Assembly (NCBI GenBank): GCA_023078685.1
Contig: JALGAS010000001.1
Coordinates: 6,200,001-6,264,000 of the forward strand
Direction of reading: 5' to 3'
DNA from: Neopestalotiopsis rosae
Lineage: Eukaryota; Ascomycota; Sordariomycetes; Amphisphaeriales; Sporocadaceae
Length of the DNA: 64,000 bases
The notes beneath the pieces are model-generated. The model saw only the letters and a program-made list of their open reading frames with translations, did not search any database and had not been told where the DNA came from. Below are positions 1 through 11,881 of the stretch, piece by piece. Made by a program: the position numbers and the translations under genes. How positions within the stretch are numbered: the first letter of the stretch is position 1; every line of letters starts with the position of its first letter.

Positions 1-2351
1 AGTACGTCGTGTTGAAAATTGCCTCGTCGTGAGCGTGGATCCAGGCGCCAGCCTGCTTGAGGTTCTGCACCTCGGCATCGACAATGGTGCCGTCGGCGCG
101 CGGACCAATGTCGAGCAGGAGGTTGCCGTTCTTGGACACCATGTCGACCAGCGTGTAGACAATGGTGGTGGCGTTCATGTAGGCGCTGTCCGGGGTGGCG
201 CGGTTGTAGCCGTAGCTGTAGGGGTCCATCCCCTGGTTGGACTCCCACTTGCGGTGCTGCGCCGACGAAAAGGTCTGGTACTCGGGCGTGTCAAAGTCGG
301 CGGCCTCGGCGACGCCGCAGCGCGAGTTGATGGCCACCTGCCGGTCCTGGGCGCGCGCCGCGTTCCACCACGCCGCGGCAAAGTCGGCCGTTCCGTTGGC
401 CGCGCCGCAGTCGCACCACATGATGTCGGTGCCGTAGTCGTAGGCCAGCGACTCCATCTGCGGCACCATGATGTCGGCGATGAAGTCGTCGACGGGGATG
501 CGGCCCGTGTACGGCTCCTTTTCGCCCGTGTAGGGGTTCGTGGCCAAGCCGCCCGGCCAGGACGTGGTCGAACTGGTGTTGAACTGATCAAATCCGTACG
601 GAGCAAAGTCGGGACTGAACCATTCGGGCAGCGAAAAGTAAGTGCCACGTTTGAGCTCTGGCTGGTAAGTCTCTGCAGCATCGAAAAGCTCAGCCAAGAG
701 GTCGCGCTTTGGGCCATAGTGGATGGCAGAGCGGTTCGTGGTCTCTCCCGCATCAAATAGGGCAAAACCGTCATGGTGCTTTGTAGTTATCACGAAGTAC
801 TTGGCACCTGCTTCGGCAAAGAGGTCAACCCAACTAGAAATAATGTTAGCTATGATGGATTCCAATACTCTAGAATTGTGTTGGCAGTGATTTACTCACC
901 TCTTGGCATCAAAGTTCGAGGCATTAAACTCGGGGAACGTGTCGTCGTACACCCAATCCGCTCCAAATGTTTCTAGGCGGTAGTCGTAGAAGTCGGATCT
1001 GTCAGCTTGAGGGTGATGGGTTGAGTACCACCTGGGTGAACATGTCAGCTTAGTTGGAGTCGGGGATCCCGGATAGACACATACCAAAACCATTCAGCAT
1101 AACTCTCATAAGGCGACGAATTACCCCAACCAGTAACCGAGTACGGACCCCAGTGAATGAAGATGCCAAACTTGGCGTCGTCAAACCACTCTGGGCTTTC
1201 ATGCTTTGCCAGCACGCCGAGATCGCTGGTCCAAGTGAGCAGGCCAAAATCCAAGTCGTCAACCGTAACCTTGGACGGGCTCACTCCATCATCCAGCAGG
1301 ACCTCGGCGGAGATGGTCTTGTTGGGAGTTCCCTCGACCCCGACGGTAACGGTCTTTTGGTCGCCGGGGCACAGGCGCTTCAGTGTGCCTGGGACCGTCG
1401 TCTTGATGCCCTCGCCCGCAACAGTCACGTTGAGGCCGGTTCCGGACACGCACTCGGTGCCTGCATTGTTGATGGTGACCTCGACGGCTTGTGCGCCGCT
1501 GTCTAGCCACTTCTGCGTAGGTCTGACCGACTGCACCTCTAGAGAAGAACTCTCCCAAAGACTAATGGCAAAGACGTGAAGTCGTCCCTCGGTAGCATTG
1601 GTCGTGGTTGGCAGAGTGATGGACTGCAGGCTCTTTCCACTTGGAATGGATGCAGTTCTCTCAAAGATGTGGGTGGCTGTGTATGTTTGTTAGCTACTCA
1701 ATGGATTTTGCTAAATCACCCAAAGACTGGTGCTATTGAGGGACAAGATGAATCGCAAGAAGACATACTATTAAAGTTGACGCCAGTCTCAGTGTATCTG
1801 CTGGGAAAGACAATCTCGCCACGGTTGATGGTCAAGAACTCAAAGAAGTTTTGACTGCGCAGCTCAAACAGCGACGTACTGTTGTCGCTATAGGTAAAGG
1901 TCACATTGGCGCTCACACTCGTTGACTCTAGATCGCTGGCCACCAGGAAGGAGGCAGAAAAGTACGAGCCGGACGGTATAGCCAGGGCGTCTCCACTGCA
2001 AATAAGATTATCCGGCAAGCCAGGTCCAGTGTAGCCTGGAAAAGAGAACAAAATGCCCGTCTCGGAAGACTGGTAATTTGTCGTGTCGATGCTTGGCGCG
2101 GGATAGGACTCATTCAACGTGTTGAAGTTTGCCTCGCCAGGATAAGTTCCAAAGGCCTTGTTGTTGAAAAGGTCCGTCAAGTCGAGCGCAGTTGACTTCT
2201 ATTGAACATGTTAGCTTGTTTGCTCTGGACATCAATTGCTTGGGAAGTTTACTCCTGAAGATGTATCATTGCGACACGAGCCCGCCCAGACGCCCGTCAC
2301 AAAAAGCACAAAAGCCTTGGACCAGCTCATATCGACCACCGAACCCTTCAT
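1..2351 (-). CDS. Secreted alpha-L-fucosidase, GH29 (3' end outside window)
   Basis: Hydrolyses terminal alpha-L-fucose from glycans, outside the cell. The start ATG at 2351 opens a hydrophobic signal peptide (ALVLF-like core [12 protein letters not shown]). A beta-sandwich-like region precedes the GH29 barrel. Clear GH29 signatures are [33 protein letters not shown] and DIMWCDCG, where the Asp of WCD (near base 410) is the expected nucleophile. Introns seen: 2203-2251, about 1680-1770, about 1040-1086 and about 840-898; all restore frame. The C-terminus lies beyond base 1, so completeness is unknown. It diverges from the hydrolase-like gene at 3113, which suggests shared control. Family assignment is from conserved motifs and is firm; the preferred linkage cannot be told. 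Confidence 0.93.
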
Positions 2352-2554
2352 CTTGCTAATGTCATGCAATTAACCTTGGCGGACGGTGGAAGATGTGAAA
2401 AATCTTTGGCGAGTTGCCGGTGCTGGGTGCGTCCAAGTTCCCATCTCAAGCATTAGTACTTGATATAAACTCCGCATCGTCATCATCGTTCGGCTTGGTC
2501 GCTCTTTCGCATCCGATTGTCGAAGTAACGTTTGTGGTGGTAATGGCGGACGGA

Positions 2555-2560
2555 CCGGGG
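2555..2560 (+). promoter_or_regulatory. Candidate CreA-type site (CCGGGG)
   Basis: CCGGGG fits the SYGGRG consensus of the Aspergillus CreA carbon catabolite repressor. Its place between two carbohydrase genes makes it plausible, but one hexamer is weak evidence. Confidence 0.25.
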
Positions 2561-2718
2561 TAGGACGTATATCCACTTTTCTTTTCGGATGGTAATCTGT
2601 AAATGTTCGGGGGCCTTCGGTTGTTAACCTCCTCTCTTATCTACCGAACCCAAAATCCCCGCTTCTTTCGAACCATAGCAAGAAAAAAAGCCACCACTCC
2701 GAGCCGCTCTTGACCATT

Positions 2719-2724
2719 CTGGGG
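2719..2724 (+). promoter_or_regulatory. Candidate CreA-type site (CTGGGG)
   Basis: CTGGGG fits SYGGRG and lies about 160 bases from a second match in the same divergent promoter. Paired sites are the usual functional arrangement for CreA, but this is only a sequence match. Confidence 0.25.
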
Positions 2725-3112
2725 ATGACGTCGGGGTTGATCTGCAAGGTCCCAAGAAAGATACAGGACGAACCAAACCAGCAACCAGGGGCAAAAGGGT
2801 TTTCCTACCGTGATAAGAATGGACCCTGATCTTGTTACGTATGCCCACTACGGATCTGTAGACCCCGACTCCTTGTTGATGGCGATAATCATCAACAAAG
2901 TGCCACTGCTGGGTGTCACGTTGCCTTCGGTTAACGAGATCTCGCTATAGTGACGGCACTAAACGTGCCCCACTTCACAGTACAGTGAATTTGATGTTTC
3001 TACTGGCACAAGCCTAGGTAGATACAGAGACGTCCTTTTGAATATATATGGTTTGAATCTCTGAGATGCACATGACTCCATCATCGCGACTGTGTCTGGC
3101 GGCGGGATCAAG

Positions 3113-5033
3113 ATGATGCATTCATTTTCCATGTCCTCGTGGCCATTGGCCCTGGCGTTGAGCTGGTTCACAACTGTCGAGGGCCAATTCAACAATCCCG
3201 AAGGTGTAGATATATGGTGCGGCAAGGCATATCGTTCCACGTGAGTTTTTTCTTCGTTCCCAGCATTAGAACAACATTAGTTCGGGGTGATTGGACTCTA
3301 ATTGTCTATAGAAATGCCTCGTTCAATCCCGGGGGTTGGTTCGAGGAACCGGCAAAGTCGGATGTGCCCCTGCTCAATCTGCGCGTCAAGCCGCGGATGA
3401 GTATATACTTGGAGACGGATCAAGAGGCCAGTCTCTTGATTGACGCCGGCATCTCCAACCAAGTTGGCCAGCCGCTGCCTGCTAATTACACTGGAACTTA
3501 TGGCATCGCTACCAGCGAACTGAATGTGGATGTCATTTTCAATGGCACAATCATCAACACTGTCACAGTCGAAATCGGCTCAACTGATGTCGAGGTTCCG
3601 TTGGAATTGGGACAATTCGCAACCAGTCTAGATGCTCTCAACATCAGTGTACAAGCAACTCTTGACGGCTCATCTACCTATCAAGCCAGTACCGAGCTCT
3701 TCAAGCTACCTACGCCTGAAAACTATGGTAGCGTATCGAGATTGGATAGCCTGTACGGAGGTCTTTGGGTACAGCGGGATGATGAAGATTGGAAACACAT
3801 TTTCCCCTACACCTACTATGGTCCGTATACGCTCCCTGCACTTCATATCTCTTGATAAATGCTTACATGTGACAGTCCAATGGAGCCTGTACTGGGACAG
3901 CAACATCACGACTTTAGATGACTTTGCTGCTCTGGGCTATAACGTCATACATATTGTACCCACGGGCACTCTTGGAGACAAGCCGTTCCCATGGGATCAG
4001 TTTGAACCATATCTTGATCGCGCCGACGAGCTTGGGCTCTACTTGCAGTACGATGTCATCTGGGACTACTCAAACCTCACGGGAATGATCGAGCAAGTCG
4101 AACGCATCCGCAGCCACAGATCTCTGGTAAGCTAGCTATTCGAAAGCAATACGCTTGGAATGCCATTATTGACACCAGGTATAGCTTGTGTGGTACCAGT
4201 CAGATGAGCCAGACGGCAAGAGCAACCCCATCAACTCTACCGGCATCGCCCACGACAAGATCCGGGAGCTGGACCCGTACCACCCGGCCTCGCTGGCGCT
4301 CAACTGTTACGACTTCTACTACAGCGAGTACGCCAAGGGCGCCGAGATCATCACACCCGACGTCTACCCCATCTCGACCAACACGTCGTACTCGACCGTC
4401 TACGACACGGTGTGCAACGCCACCTACGGCTGCTGCGGCTGCGACGACTGCACGGGCGCCTTTGAGGACATTGCCGACCGCCTCGACGAGTTCCGCCGCC
4501 GCGACGACCTCATCGGCTGGTCCAAGACGCAGTGGTTCGCGCCCCAGGCCTTTGGCAACGAGACCTTTTGGACCCGCTACCCCACCGCCGCCGAGGAGGT
4601 CGTCATGACCGTCCTGGCCGTCAACCACGGCGCCAAGGGCATCGTCATGTGGGACTACCCGACCACGGCCGAGATCCTGAACGTGACCAACCACCTGGCC
4701 ACCGTCCTGACCAGCGACGCTATTGCCGACTTCTTGCTCGGTACCCCTCGGGTGCAGGCCTTGCCCGTCGTCGGCGCCGACCGTGTGGACGCTGCTGCTT
4801 GGATCAACGATTCAACTGGACAGGCTCTCGTGAGCATTGTCAATCTAAACTATGGGGATGTTGGGCAGAGTATTGAAATCGCCGCTCCAAATGGGACTAG
4901 TTTCAGCTCAGTGGGAGATACGCTTTGGGGTGATCTAGCTTGGGAGGTGGAGGACGGCCAGGCACTGTCAAGCTCAAGTGGTATGTTGGGCCTGCAGGTT
5001 TCTGTATTGCTCGTTGATATCAGCACCACTTAG
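3113..5033 (+). CDS. Secreted TIM-barrel glycoside-hydrolase-like protein
   Basis: A 578-residue protein from four exons (introns 3241-3311, 3821-3875, 4127-4184; the spliced frame closes exactly). It starts with MM and a hydrophobic signal peptide ending near TVEG. An N-terminal beta-rich region (about residues 40-220) is followed by a barrel-like part with alternating strands: YNVIHIVPTG, GLYLQYDVIWDY, LVWYQSDEPDG, GIVMWDYPTT. The SDEPDG strand end looks like a catalytic acid position of clan-A glycosidases, but I cannot name a CAZy family. There is a Cys-rich CCGCDDC loop near the middle, and many N-x-S/T sites fit secretion. It diverges from the GH29 fucosidase, suggesting a joint role in glycan breakdown. 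Function beyond a hydrolase-like fold is inference. Confidence 0.8.
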
Positions 5034-5123
5034 GTGTGCTCATAGTATCAAGGAGTGTACTAATGAAAATTCATATCATCATATATAACTGTGGTTTGTG
5101 GTGGAAACATCACTGCCAACTCT

Positions 5124-6083
5124 TCAAGGCACTCCACGTCCTTCCCTCGTAGCCTTGGCCAGCTCACTCTGGGCAATGTCATCTGCATACCTCTGATAGA
5201 TTGGCACATAGTACTCCTCCTCGCTCGTAGTCTTGCGGATACTGTCGCGACTTTCCACGGCCGCAAGCCAAGCGCGCCATCGGGCCCATGGCTCCTCGTC
5301 GCCGCCCCCCTGTCCGGGCTCCGGGATCCGGAGACCGCCCTTGAACCGGTCAAACACCCAGGACCGCAGCGCCCACGGCGCCATGACGATATCCACCGTC
5401 GTCAGCTCGGAGCCCGCGAAGAAGGGACCCTCAGAGTCCATGGCCCTGGCAAACTCGAGCAGCTTGGCCCGGTACTCGCCGCGCAGGGCCTCGAGCCTGG
5501 CCTCGCCATCGTGCTCGTCTTTGGCCGACGACGTCTGGTACTGCAGCAGCCGGTGAAACGCCGGAATCACCCGCGACGTGACAAAGTCGGACCAGATGCG
5601 CGACCGGGCCCGGGCAAAGGGGTCCGCCGGCCGGAGGGGCCGGTGCTCCGGGTACGCGTCCTCGAGGTACTCGAGCAGCACGTTGCTCTCGTAGAGGGCC
5701 TGGCCCGGCGCCACTTCGAGCGTGGGCACCAGACCCCGCGGGTTGGAGCGCATGAGGGACTCTGGTTTGTGGTAGGGGTTCACTGTATGTTACCCACCAA
5801 CTTTCATTAGTGCCTCTGAAGCATACATCTGTTATTGCTCAGTGACGTGCGACGAACCCTCGACATATTGGTATGGGATGCCCTTTTCTTCCAAGGCCAG
5901 CCAGACTCTTTGAACAAAAGGGCAAAACCATCCAGAATAAAGCTTTAGGGACTGCTCTGCCTGGTGTTTCTGCTCTTGGGTTAGTGATCAAGTGCTAGGA
6001 TCGGTGTAAAGACACTCTACGTCAACTGTTTCCCGGGCCAGGCCAGTTGCAACTGGGTGAAGATCCGCATCTGGGAGAGGCAT
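5124..6083 (-). CDS. Glutathione S-transferase, omega-like
   Basis: A 277-residue cytosolic enzyme in three exons (introns 5970-6020 and 5783-5857). The thioredoxin-fold N-terminal domain begins with SLKLYSGWFCPFVQRVWLAL; a Cys at the start of helix 1 (CPFVQR) is typical of omega-class transferases, which act as thiol transferases or dehydroascorbate reductases rather than classic conjugating enzymes. NPRGLVPTLEV gives the cis-Pro that binds glutathione, and ALYESNVLLEYLEDAYP completes the domain. The C-terminal helical domain follows to the stop at 5124. It ends 90 bases from the convergent hydrolase-like gene. Substrate is unknown. Confidence 0.9.
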
Positions 6084-6610
6084 TGTAAAGTTAGTGTTGA
6101 TCAAGTTATTGGCGTATCAATCTTTACTATCCAGGCTGGAATGTGTTTGCAAAGAAAATGCTATAGTTGAGCGCGATAATATTTTCCTGATCCATGTCAG
6201 CATAGTTTCAGTCGGGTTAATGACGTGACGCGCTGCGGGCATCTCCAAATGCGGGACAATTACATCATCCAAGGGTCTTCACTGCATGTAGAACAAAGTG
6301 TCTCTCGAAAAAAGCCCCGAGTCAATGCTCTGGAGTCCTTGCTGTATATTACAGACTATATCTTTGATATCAAATAACACCGGCTGTGTTGAAGCAGTGT
6401 ACACCCAAATTAGCCATATATGGCTTCCAAACTCCGCAAGCTGCATTGCAGCAACGCCTCATAAATGCATATTCCTTTTTTTCGCGAGCCCTTTCTCCAG
6501 CTGTTAAAACCTGATCCTTTATGTGACTCGCGCCGAGAAAGTTGAGTTACCCCTAAATCGTGCCTCATGCAATTGTTGAACCCTCATGAAATCATAGCTG
6601 GACTTGTTGC
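6084..6610. other. Intergenic, GST promoter and SHMT 3' flank
   Basis: 527 bases. The left part must be the promoter of the glutathione transferase and the right part the 3' flank of the hydroxymethyltransferase. Open frames here are short and unlike known proteins; nothing else is seen. Confidence 0.5.
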
Positions 6611-8206
6611 TTAGATGCCAGCGTCGACTCTCCAGCCCTCAACGGGGAGAGGGAATTGAAGACACCAGGAGGCAATCTCCTTCTTGAGAGTGTTGATCTT
6701 CTCAACCTCGCCAGAAGTAACCTTGACACGGAAGTCCTTGAGCTTGTTGGCCTCCTTGGGGAGCTCACCCTGGACCTCCTTGCAGATCTTGATGCTCTGG
6801 TCAATGTACTCGGCGACACGCTCGAAGTCCTTGGTGCCGAAACCACGCGAGGTCATGGCAGGGGTACCGATACGGACACCGCAGGGGGTCAGGGCAGACT
6901 TGTCACCGGGGATACTGTTCTTGTTGCAGGCAATGTTGATCTGCTCAAGGACAGCCTCGACACGGGCACCGTCAAGAGCCTGGGGACGGAGGTCGACCAA
7001 GACCATGTGGGAGTCGGTACCGTCAGAGACGAGCTTGTAGCCGAGCTCCTTGAACTTGTTCTCGAGGGCCTTGGCGTTGTCGACAACCTGTCTCTGGTAG
7101 GCCTTGAACTCGGGGGAGGCAGCCTGCTTCAGGGCAACGGTCAAAGCAGTGATGGTGTGGTTGTGGGGGCCACCCTGGTGACCAGGGAAGACGGAGAAGT
7201 TGATGGGGTTCTCAAGGTCGTAGAAGGTCTCCTTGCCAGTCTTGGCGTCGGTGCTGCGGACGCCCTTGCGGAAGAAGATCATGGCACCACGGGGACCACG
7301 GAGAGACTTGTGGGTGGTGGTGGTAACGACATCTGCGTACTCGAAGGGGCTCTTGATGACACCGGCAGAGATGAGACCGGAGATGTGAGCCATGTCGACG
7401 ACAAGGTAGGCACCAACGGAGTCGGCGATCTTGCGCATACGGGCGTAGTCGATCTCACGGCAGTAGGCAGAGGTACCGGCAACAAGAATCTTAGGACGGA
7501 AGACCTGGGCGTTCTCCTCGAGGCGATCGTAGTCAATGATACCGGTGTCGTGGTTGACACGGTAGGGCATGGTCTCGAAGTAGGTCGAGATGGCCGAGAT
7601 CTTCTTGGCAGGAGTCTGGTAACCGTGAGACAAGTGACCACCGTGGGGAAGGTCAAGACCCATCAGACGGCCGTGAACGGGCATGAGAGCCTGGTAGACC
7701 TGCAGGTTGGCAGGGCTACCACTGAGAGCCTGGACGTTGACACCCCACTTGGCAGGGTCGAGGTTGAAAGCCTGCAGAGCGCGGTTCTGGCAGAGAATCT
7801 CAATCTCGTCAATGTGCTGGTTGCCACCGTAGTATCTGGCACCGGGAAGACCCTCGGAGTACTTGTTGGACATGGGCGAGCCGAGGGCATCGAAGACGGC
7901 ACGGGAGGTAACATTCTCGGAGGCGATCAGGATGATGGACTCGCGTTGACGCTGAATCTCCTTCTTCTGTAGAAGTTGTGAGCAAGCTGTTGTGGTCGTC
8001 GTTGATGCCATCGTTGGAGCAATCACTTACCATGATCTCAGCGACCTCGGGGTCCGAGTCCACCAGGGACTTCTCGAGCAACTGGGCTAATCGTCAGCAT
8101 CACCGCTCAATGAGCAAACAGCAGAGAGCTGCATGGCGGGGCAGTCGAGAGAGCTTACCTCCTTGTGCTCATTGGAGAGGGCGTAGGTAACACCGTTGGC
8201 AGCCAT
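6611..8206 (-). CDS. Serine hydroxymethyltransferase, cytosolic
   Basis: PLP enzyme that interconverts serine plus tetrahydrofolate with glycine plus methylene-tetrahydrofolate, feeding one-carbon metabolism. 484 residues in three exons (introns 8082-8158 and 7967-8030). The start [16 protein letters not shown] has no targeting peptide, so the cytosolic form is expected. Motifs: [53 protein letters not shown], and [14 protein letters not shown] with the PLP-binding Lys. The body is one 1.36 kb exon with strongly biased codons (C-ending), as expected for a highly expressed housekeeping gene. No residue looks missing. Long open frames on the opposite strand are by-products of this codon bias. 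Confidence 0.97.
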
Positions 8207-10008
8207 TGTGTCTAAGGGATTGGGTATGGCAATTAGAGGGTGGTAAGGATGGAGGAATTGTTGATTGAAGAAACAAAGAACAATTAACAACCAGAAGAGA
8301 AAATGGAGGTGAGGTGTCGAGATCAAATAGTAAAGAAGAAGAAAAAATCGTCCGAAGCTAGCCAGAAAATTTCAGCGGAGGCCGAATCGCGGATTGGGGT
8401 GGGGTGGTGGCGGGATGAATTGGATGTCGTGCCACTCATAAGGCGGGACAGCAACAACGAGTGACGAGGGTGGTCTAAAACGTCTCCAGCACGCAGTCGC
8501 TCATTCGGACTCCAGGAAATTCTAGTACTAATGCAGGGCTTCAACCAATCAACGAGATATATTTCTAGAGGTCGATCCTCCATTTGGAGACATTTGGAGA
8601 TATGCTATGCAGTACAAGATGTGTGTGCTTTACTAACACTCAGGTCCCTAGGTATTCTGAAATTCAGGGACAGTCAATCGCTAGAGGTTGAAAATTCCAA
8701 CCACAGCACGCAATGGCCTTGAGAAAGAACCTAACCGACCTTGGCCAAGATGATCTTAATGAACACATCCGCTGGGTGCCTCTAAGAATTAAACCACTCA
8801 AATTCCAACCACTCTGGATCCATTGATTTACTAGCAGCTAATCAAACCGCCTTGCCATGGGAAGGGAAGAAAAAACCTACTCAAGCTACAGTACAAATGA
8901 TGGCGGGGTAAGGGTCCAGCATCATTCCCCCAAAGCGCGCCAAGCTGCCGAACTCGGCCCCGCCAATCAGCCAGCAACCCATCAAGGTCGTTGATTCCGT
9001 CGCGACACGTTCTGACGGTATGGCAAATGGTCTGCCCGTGTCATGTGACCGGAAATTTCTGATGATTGCCGACTAAATCACTATACTATCGTATCATCAC
9101 GGTATTTGCTGGCAGGATTCAAGTATCTTGAAGCATCTTGATGAGCCGGTATAAGACACGCTTTCCCTTGTCTTTCGGAGTACAGGCTGTCCAACCCGTC
9201 TCCGGCATGGTCATGGGGAATGATCTGCTGCTGGGCAGGAACCTGTTCGGCTCGAATGAACGTCGCAAGTTGTCGCCGTGATCTTGACCCTTATCGCGGC
9301 GGTAGTATATACGTGGAGCAAGGCCGTATAGCATTGGCTCACGATCTCGCCCCCTTCACGCGAAGTAGCCACCACTTACTCCACCTCATGGTCACCCGGA
9401 GTCTGGGTGAGTCTAGCCTGCCTAGGTATTCAGCCTTACGAGGATGAGTAGCTTCGGACGTTGCGAAACCAAGTTGGTGGGCTTACACGATACGATTTGG
9501 TGATCGACTTTTGCACCGTATCCTGGTCTGTCGTACCATTTGGGCACAAGTGAAGCAGCGCTTGACTTTATTAACGTTTTTTATTTATAGTCGTTTATAA
9601 TTTCAGTTCAAGTATTAATATTGATGTTTCAAAAAGTCCTAGGAGGTTTTACGAGCCTAGTGGCTAACAAGTTCAATTGCTTATTGAGCCAGGAATGCTG
9701 TAATTACTCGAATTTGAAGAGCTGTCTTCCTGACGATTTTCGGATGTCAAGTGATCCATTGCTAGTATGGTATAGCATGTATTGATCAAGTCATAAAGCT
9801 GGGAATCCTGGCACGTTCAACGGTCGTTATCAGAATGTATTTTCACACAACCTATGAGATGTCCACCTCATACTGCGATGCTCGCCATATTTGCTAAAAG
9901 CATTATACCAAACAGGCTATAGAGATGCTACGATGCATGAGTGTGCACTCATGATATCGAGTTTAGAATCTCGGAACATACAGGTCGAATATGTTCGCCA
10001 TGGCAGCT
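8207..10008. other. Gene-free spacer, 1.8 kb
   Basis: The first few hundred bases upstream of 8206 are the SHMT promoter and leader. The stretch around 9560-9640 is AT-rich. I find no conserved motif, RNA gene or repeat in the rest, and short open frames on either strand do not resemble proteins. Confidence 0.5.
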
Positions 10009-11277
10009 CTATGAAGTCACACCAAAGACAGCTTGCGCATCGAAGACATCTTCTGCCTTCTTGCCAACAAGTTCAAAATATATGTCCGGATCTGTAGCGC
10101 CCTCCAGTCCAAATAAAACAACTTGGCTTTTGCTGTCGAGTCCCAACTTTTCACGAAGCGCAAAGTCTCGACAACTTTCCATCAACACACCCATGCTAGC
10201 TGCTGAGGACTCACCGCAGACGACGGGGACATCTCCACATGCACCGATGGCGAGCTCTCTCATGCCTTCAATCGCAGCGGAGTCTGACACTGTCACAAAA
10301 TCGTTGGCCAACCACGAGAGAATCTTCCAAGCGGCCGGTGAAGGTGCCCGACAAGCAAGTCCCGCCATCAGAGTGCGAAGAGTGCCATCTGATGGCACCA
10401 ATTCTCCATGCCTGGCACTTTGGAAGAGACAGTCAGCCTGCTCAGGCTCGATAACCACAAACCGTGGCAGGACCATGCCATCTTTTTCATCGAGTGCTTT
10501 GATTTCTTGGAAGCGAGCATAAAATCCGAGGAAAACCGCCGCCGCAATGCTGCCAACTCCGCCGCAGACAAACACGTGAGTAACTTTATCAATGGCTGGG
10601 ATCATTGACAATGCCTCCTCCACAACCACCATGTAAGCATTCATGACGTCTTGTGGAATGCCGTGGTCAAAGTCGGTCCACGATGTACTGCTGACGAAAT
10701 GCCAACCATTAATACGTGCATCTCCTCTTGCCCTTTCCACAGAAGCTTCATACTCGCCGTCAATGCGAATAACCACGGCGCCGAGTTGCTCCATGGCTCG
10801 TTTGCGGCCTTCGCTGACATGGTTGTGAATATAGTCGACACAGCGACAACCAAAGATCTTGGCTCCGTAGGCTAGTCCTCGACCCTGGTTGCCGTCGGTT
10901 GCGACGCACACGGTAACGTACCGTGTCACGTCATGGTGTTTACCGGAGCGGAGCTCGGCAGAAGAAGGCCTCAACCCGGTGCGCTGAAAGACCTCTTCGC
11001 ACAGGATCTTGTACACGGCATACGGAGCACCGAGCGCCTTGAACGATGCCAGCTCGGCTCCAAATCTCTGGCTCTCGTCTTTGATGAAGAGGCTGCCGAT
11101 ATTCATCGACTTTGCAGTGTTCTTCATGACACGCAAGGGCTGTGGCTCGTATTCTGGCCAAGTACTGATCTCCTCGACAGCTGATCTCCAGCCTGAAAGA
11201 TGCCGGACGCAGTCTGCGGCCTTGAGCTCCGACGCTTGACTCAAGCGGTTTGCATTGAGATGGTGATGATAGGTCAT
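10009..11277 (-). CDS. Diaminopropionate ammonia-lyase-like PLP enzyme
   Basis: A single-exon, 422-residue member of the tryptophan-synthase-beta (fold type II) PLP family. Known relatives split 2,3-diaminopropionate into pyruvate and two ammonia. The block FIKDESQRFG then ASFKALGAPYAV carries the PLP-binding Lys (about K80). VATDGNQGRGLAYGAKIFG has the conserved Asp of this lyase group, and VCGGVGSIAAAV is the Gly-rich phosphate loop. Length is close to the bacterial enzyme (about 400). I chose the ATG at 11277 because upstream frame has no further motif and the N-terminus then fits the family. It diverges from an esterase gene 604 bases away. Substrate specificity is inferred from the motifs. 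Confidence 0.85.
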   Translation of the reverse strand: MTYHHHLNANRLSQASELKAADCVRHLSGWRSAVEEISTWPEYEPQPLRVMKNTAKSMNIGSLFIKDESQRFGAELASFKALGAPYAVYKILCEEVFQRTGLRPSSAELRSGKHHDVTRYVTVCVATDGNQGRGLAYGAKIFGCRCVDYIHNHVSEGRKRAMEQLGAVVIRIDGEYEASVERARGDARINGWHFVSSTSWTDFDHGIPQDVMNAYMVVVEEALSMIPAIDKVTHVFVCGGVGSIAAAVFLGFYARFQEIKALDEKDGMVLPRFVVIEPEQADCLFQSARHGELVPSDGTLRTLMAGLACRAPSPAAWKILSWLANDFVTVSDSAAIEGMRELAIGACGDVPVVCGESSAASMGVLMESCRDFALREKLGLDSKSQVVLFGLEGATDPDIYFELVGKKAEDVFDAQAVFGVTS

Positions 11278-11881
11278 TGTACAAAAGAGAGATAGAGAAG
11301 AATGCTTCCATTTTAGACAATCGTCAATACGGGAGTCATTTTTCATCCGAAGTAGAGTGCTAATGTAATTGTCTATTTCTATAGTCGGCCATAACTTTGT
11401 CACATTGGTCAGGATACTCGTACACTTGCGACTATAAAACTTTCGGCCACTAGATGATCTGACCGAGATCCAGTTTCTAATATAGTCTGAAGAGCCTTGG
11501 GATCATCTGTCGCAGCCAGACGATGCACATCTTCTCTTGGAAGAGCTCTCGGAAAGAAGTTCTTAGCGGCCGAAAGGATTGGCGCCCTAGTTCCTCCGCC
11601 AGACTTGTATACTATGATACAGGAAGAGCCTGCCCCGCTTTCGGTCCCTGATTCACATCGCCGACAACACAACTCTGAGGCTATCTTGGCGGAATCACTG
11701 ATCGACCTGCTTCGAAAATGTCCCCGGCCAACAAGTCTCAAGGGCTCAAGATGCAGCGCTGTTTCCGGTCCCGCGACGCGAATAAATTCGGATTACGGTC
11801 ACAACGATGTGGGCAACACATAAGAGCGCAAGTCGCAAGTTGACATACCGGAGTCGGGTATGGCAAAAGTCTCTGCAAAGT
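11278..11881. promoter_or_regulatory. Divergent promoter, lyase and SGNH esterase
   Basis: 604 bases between two outward-facing start codons. Short open frames on both strands overlap each other and match nothing known. No clear operator is visible. Confidence 0.45.

Larger units (their letters stand above)
2352..3112. promoter_or_regulatory. Shared divergent promoter of two secreted glycosidase-type genes
   Basis: This 761-base spacer separates two start codons that face away from each other, so it must hold both promoters. Two matches to the CreA carbon-repressor consensus SYGGRG are visible (2555-2560 and 2719-2724). The motif is short, so chance matches are likely. No credible gene is seen inside it. 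Confidence 0.5.

Noticed and set aside
6656..7972. 438-codon open frame on the + strand opposite SHMT
   Set aside because: It is a shadow of the strongly biased SHMT exon: composition is Val/Gly/Leu/Asp-rich with no domain, while the - strand has full SHMT motifs.
9540..9720. AT-rich stretch as a RIP-mutated transposon
   Set aside because: It is short, has no terminal repeats and no transposase-like frame; AT content alone is not enough.
11409..11823. Overlapping open frames on both strands in the lyase/esterase promoter
   Set aside because: They have no domain, overlap each other, and the spacer must hold two promoters.
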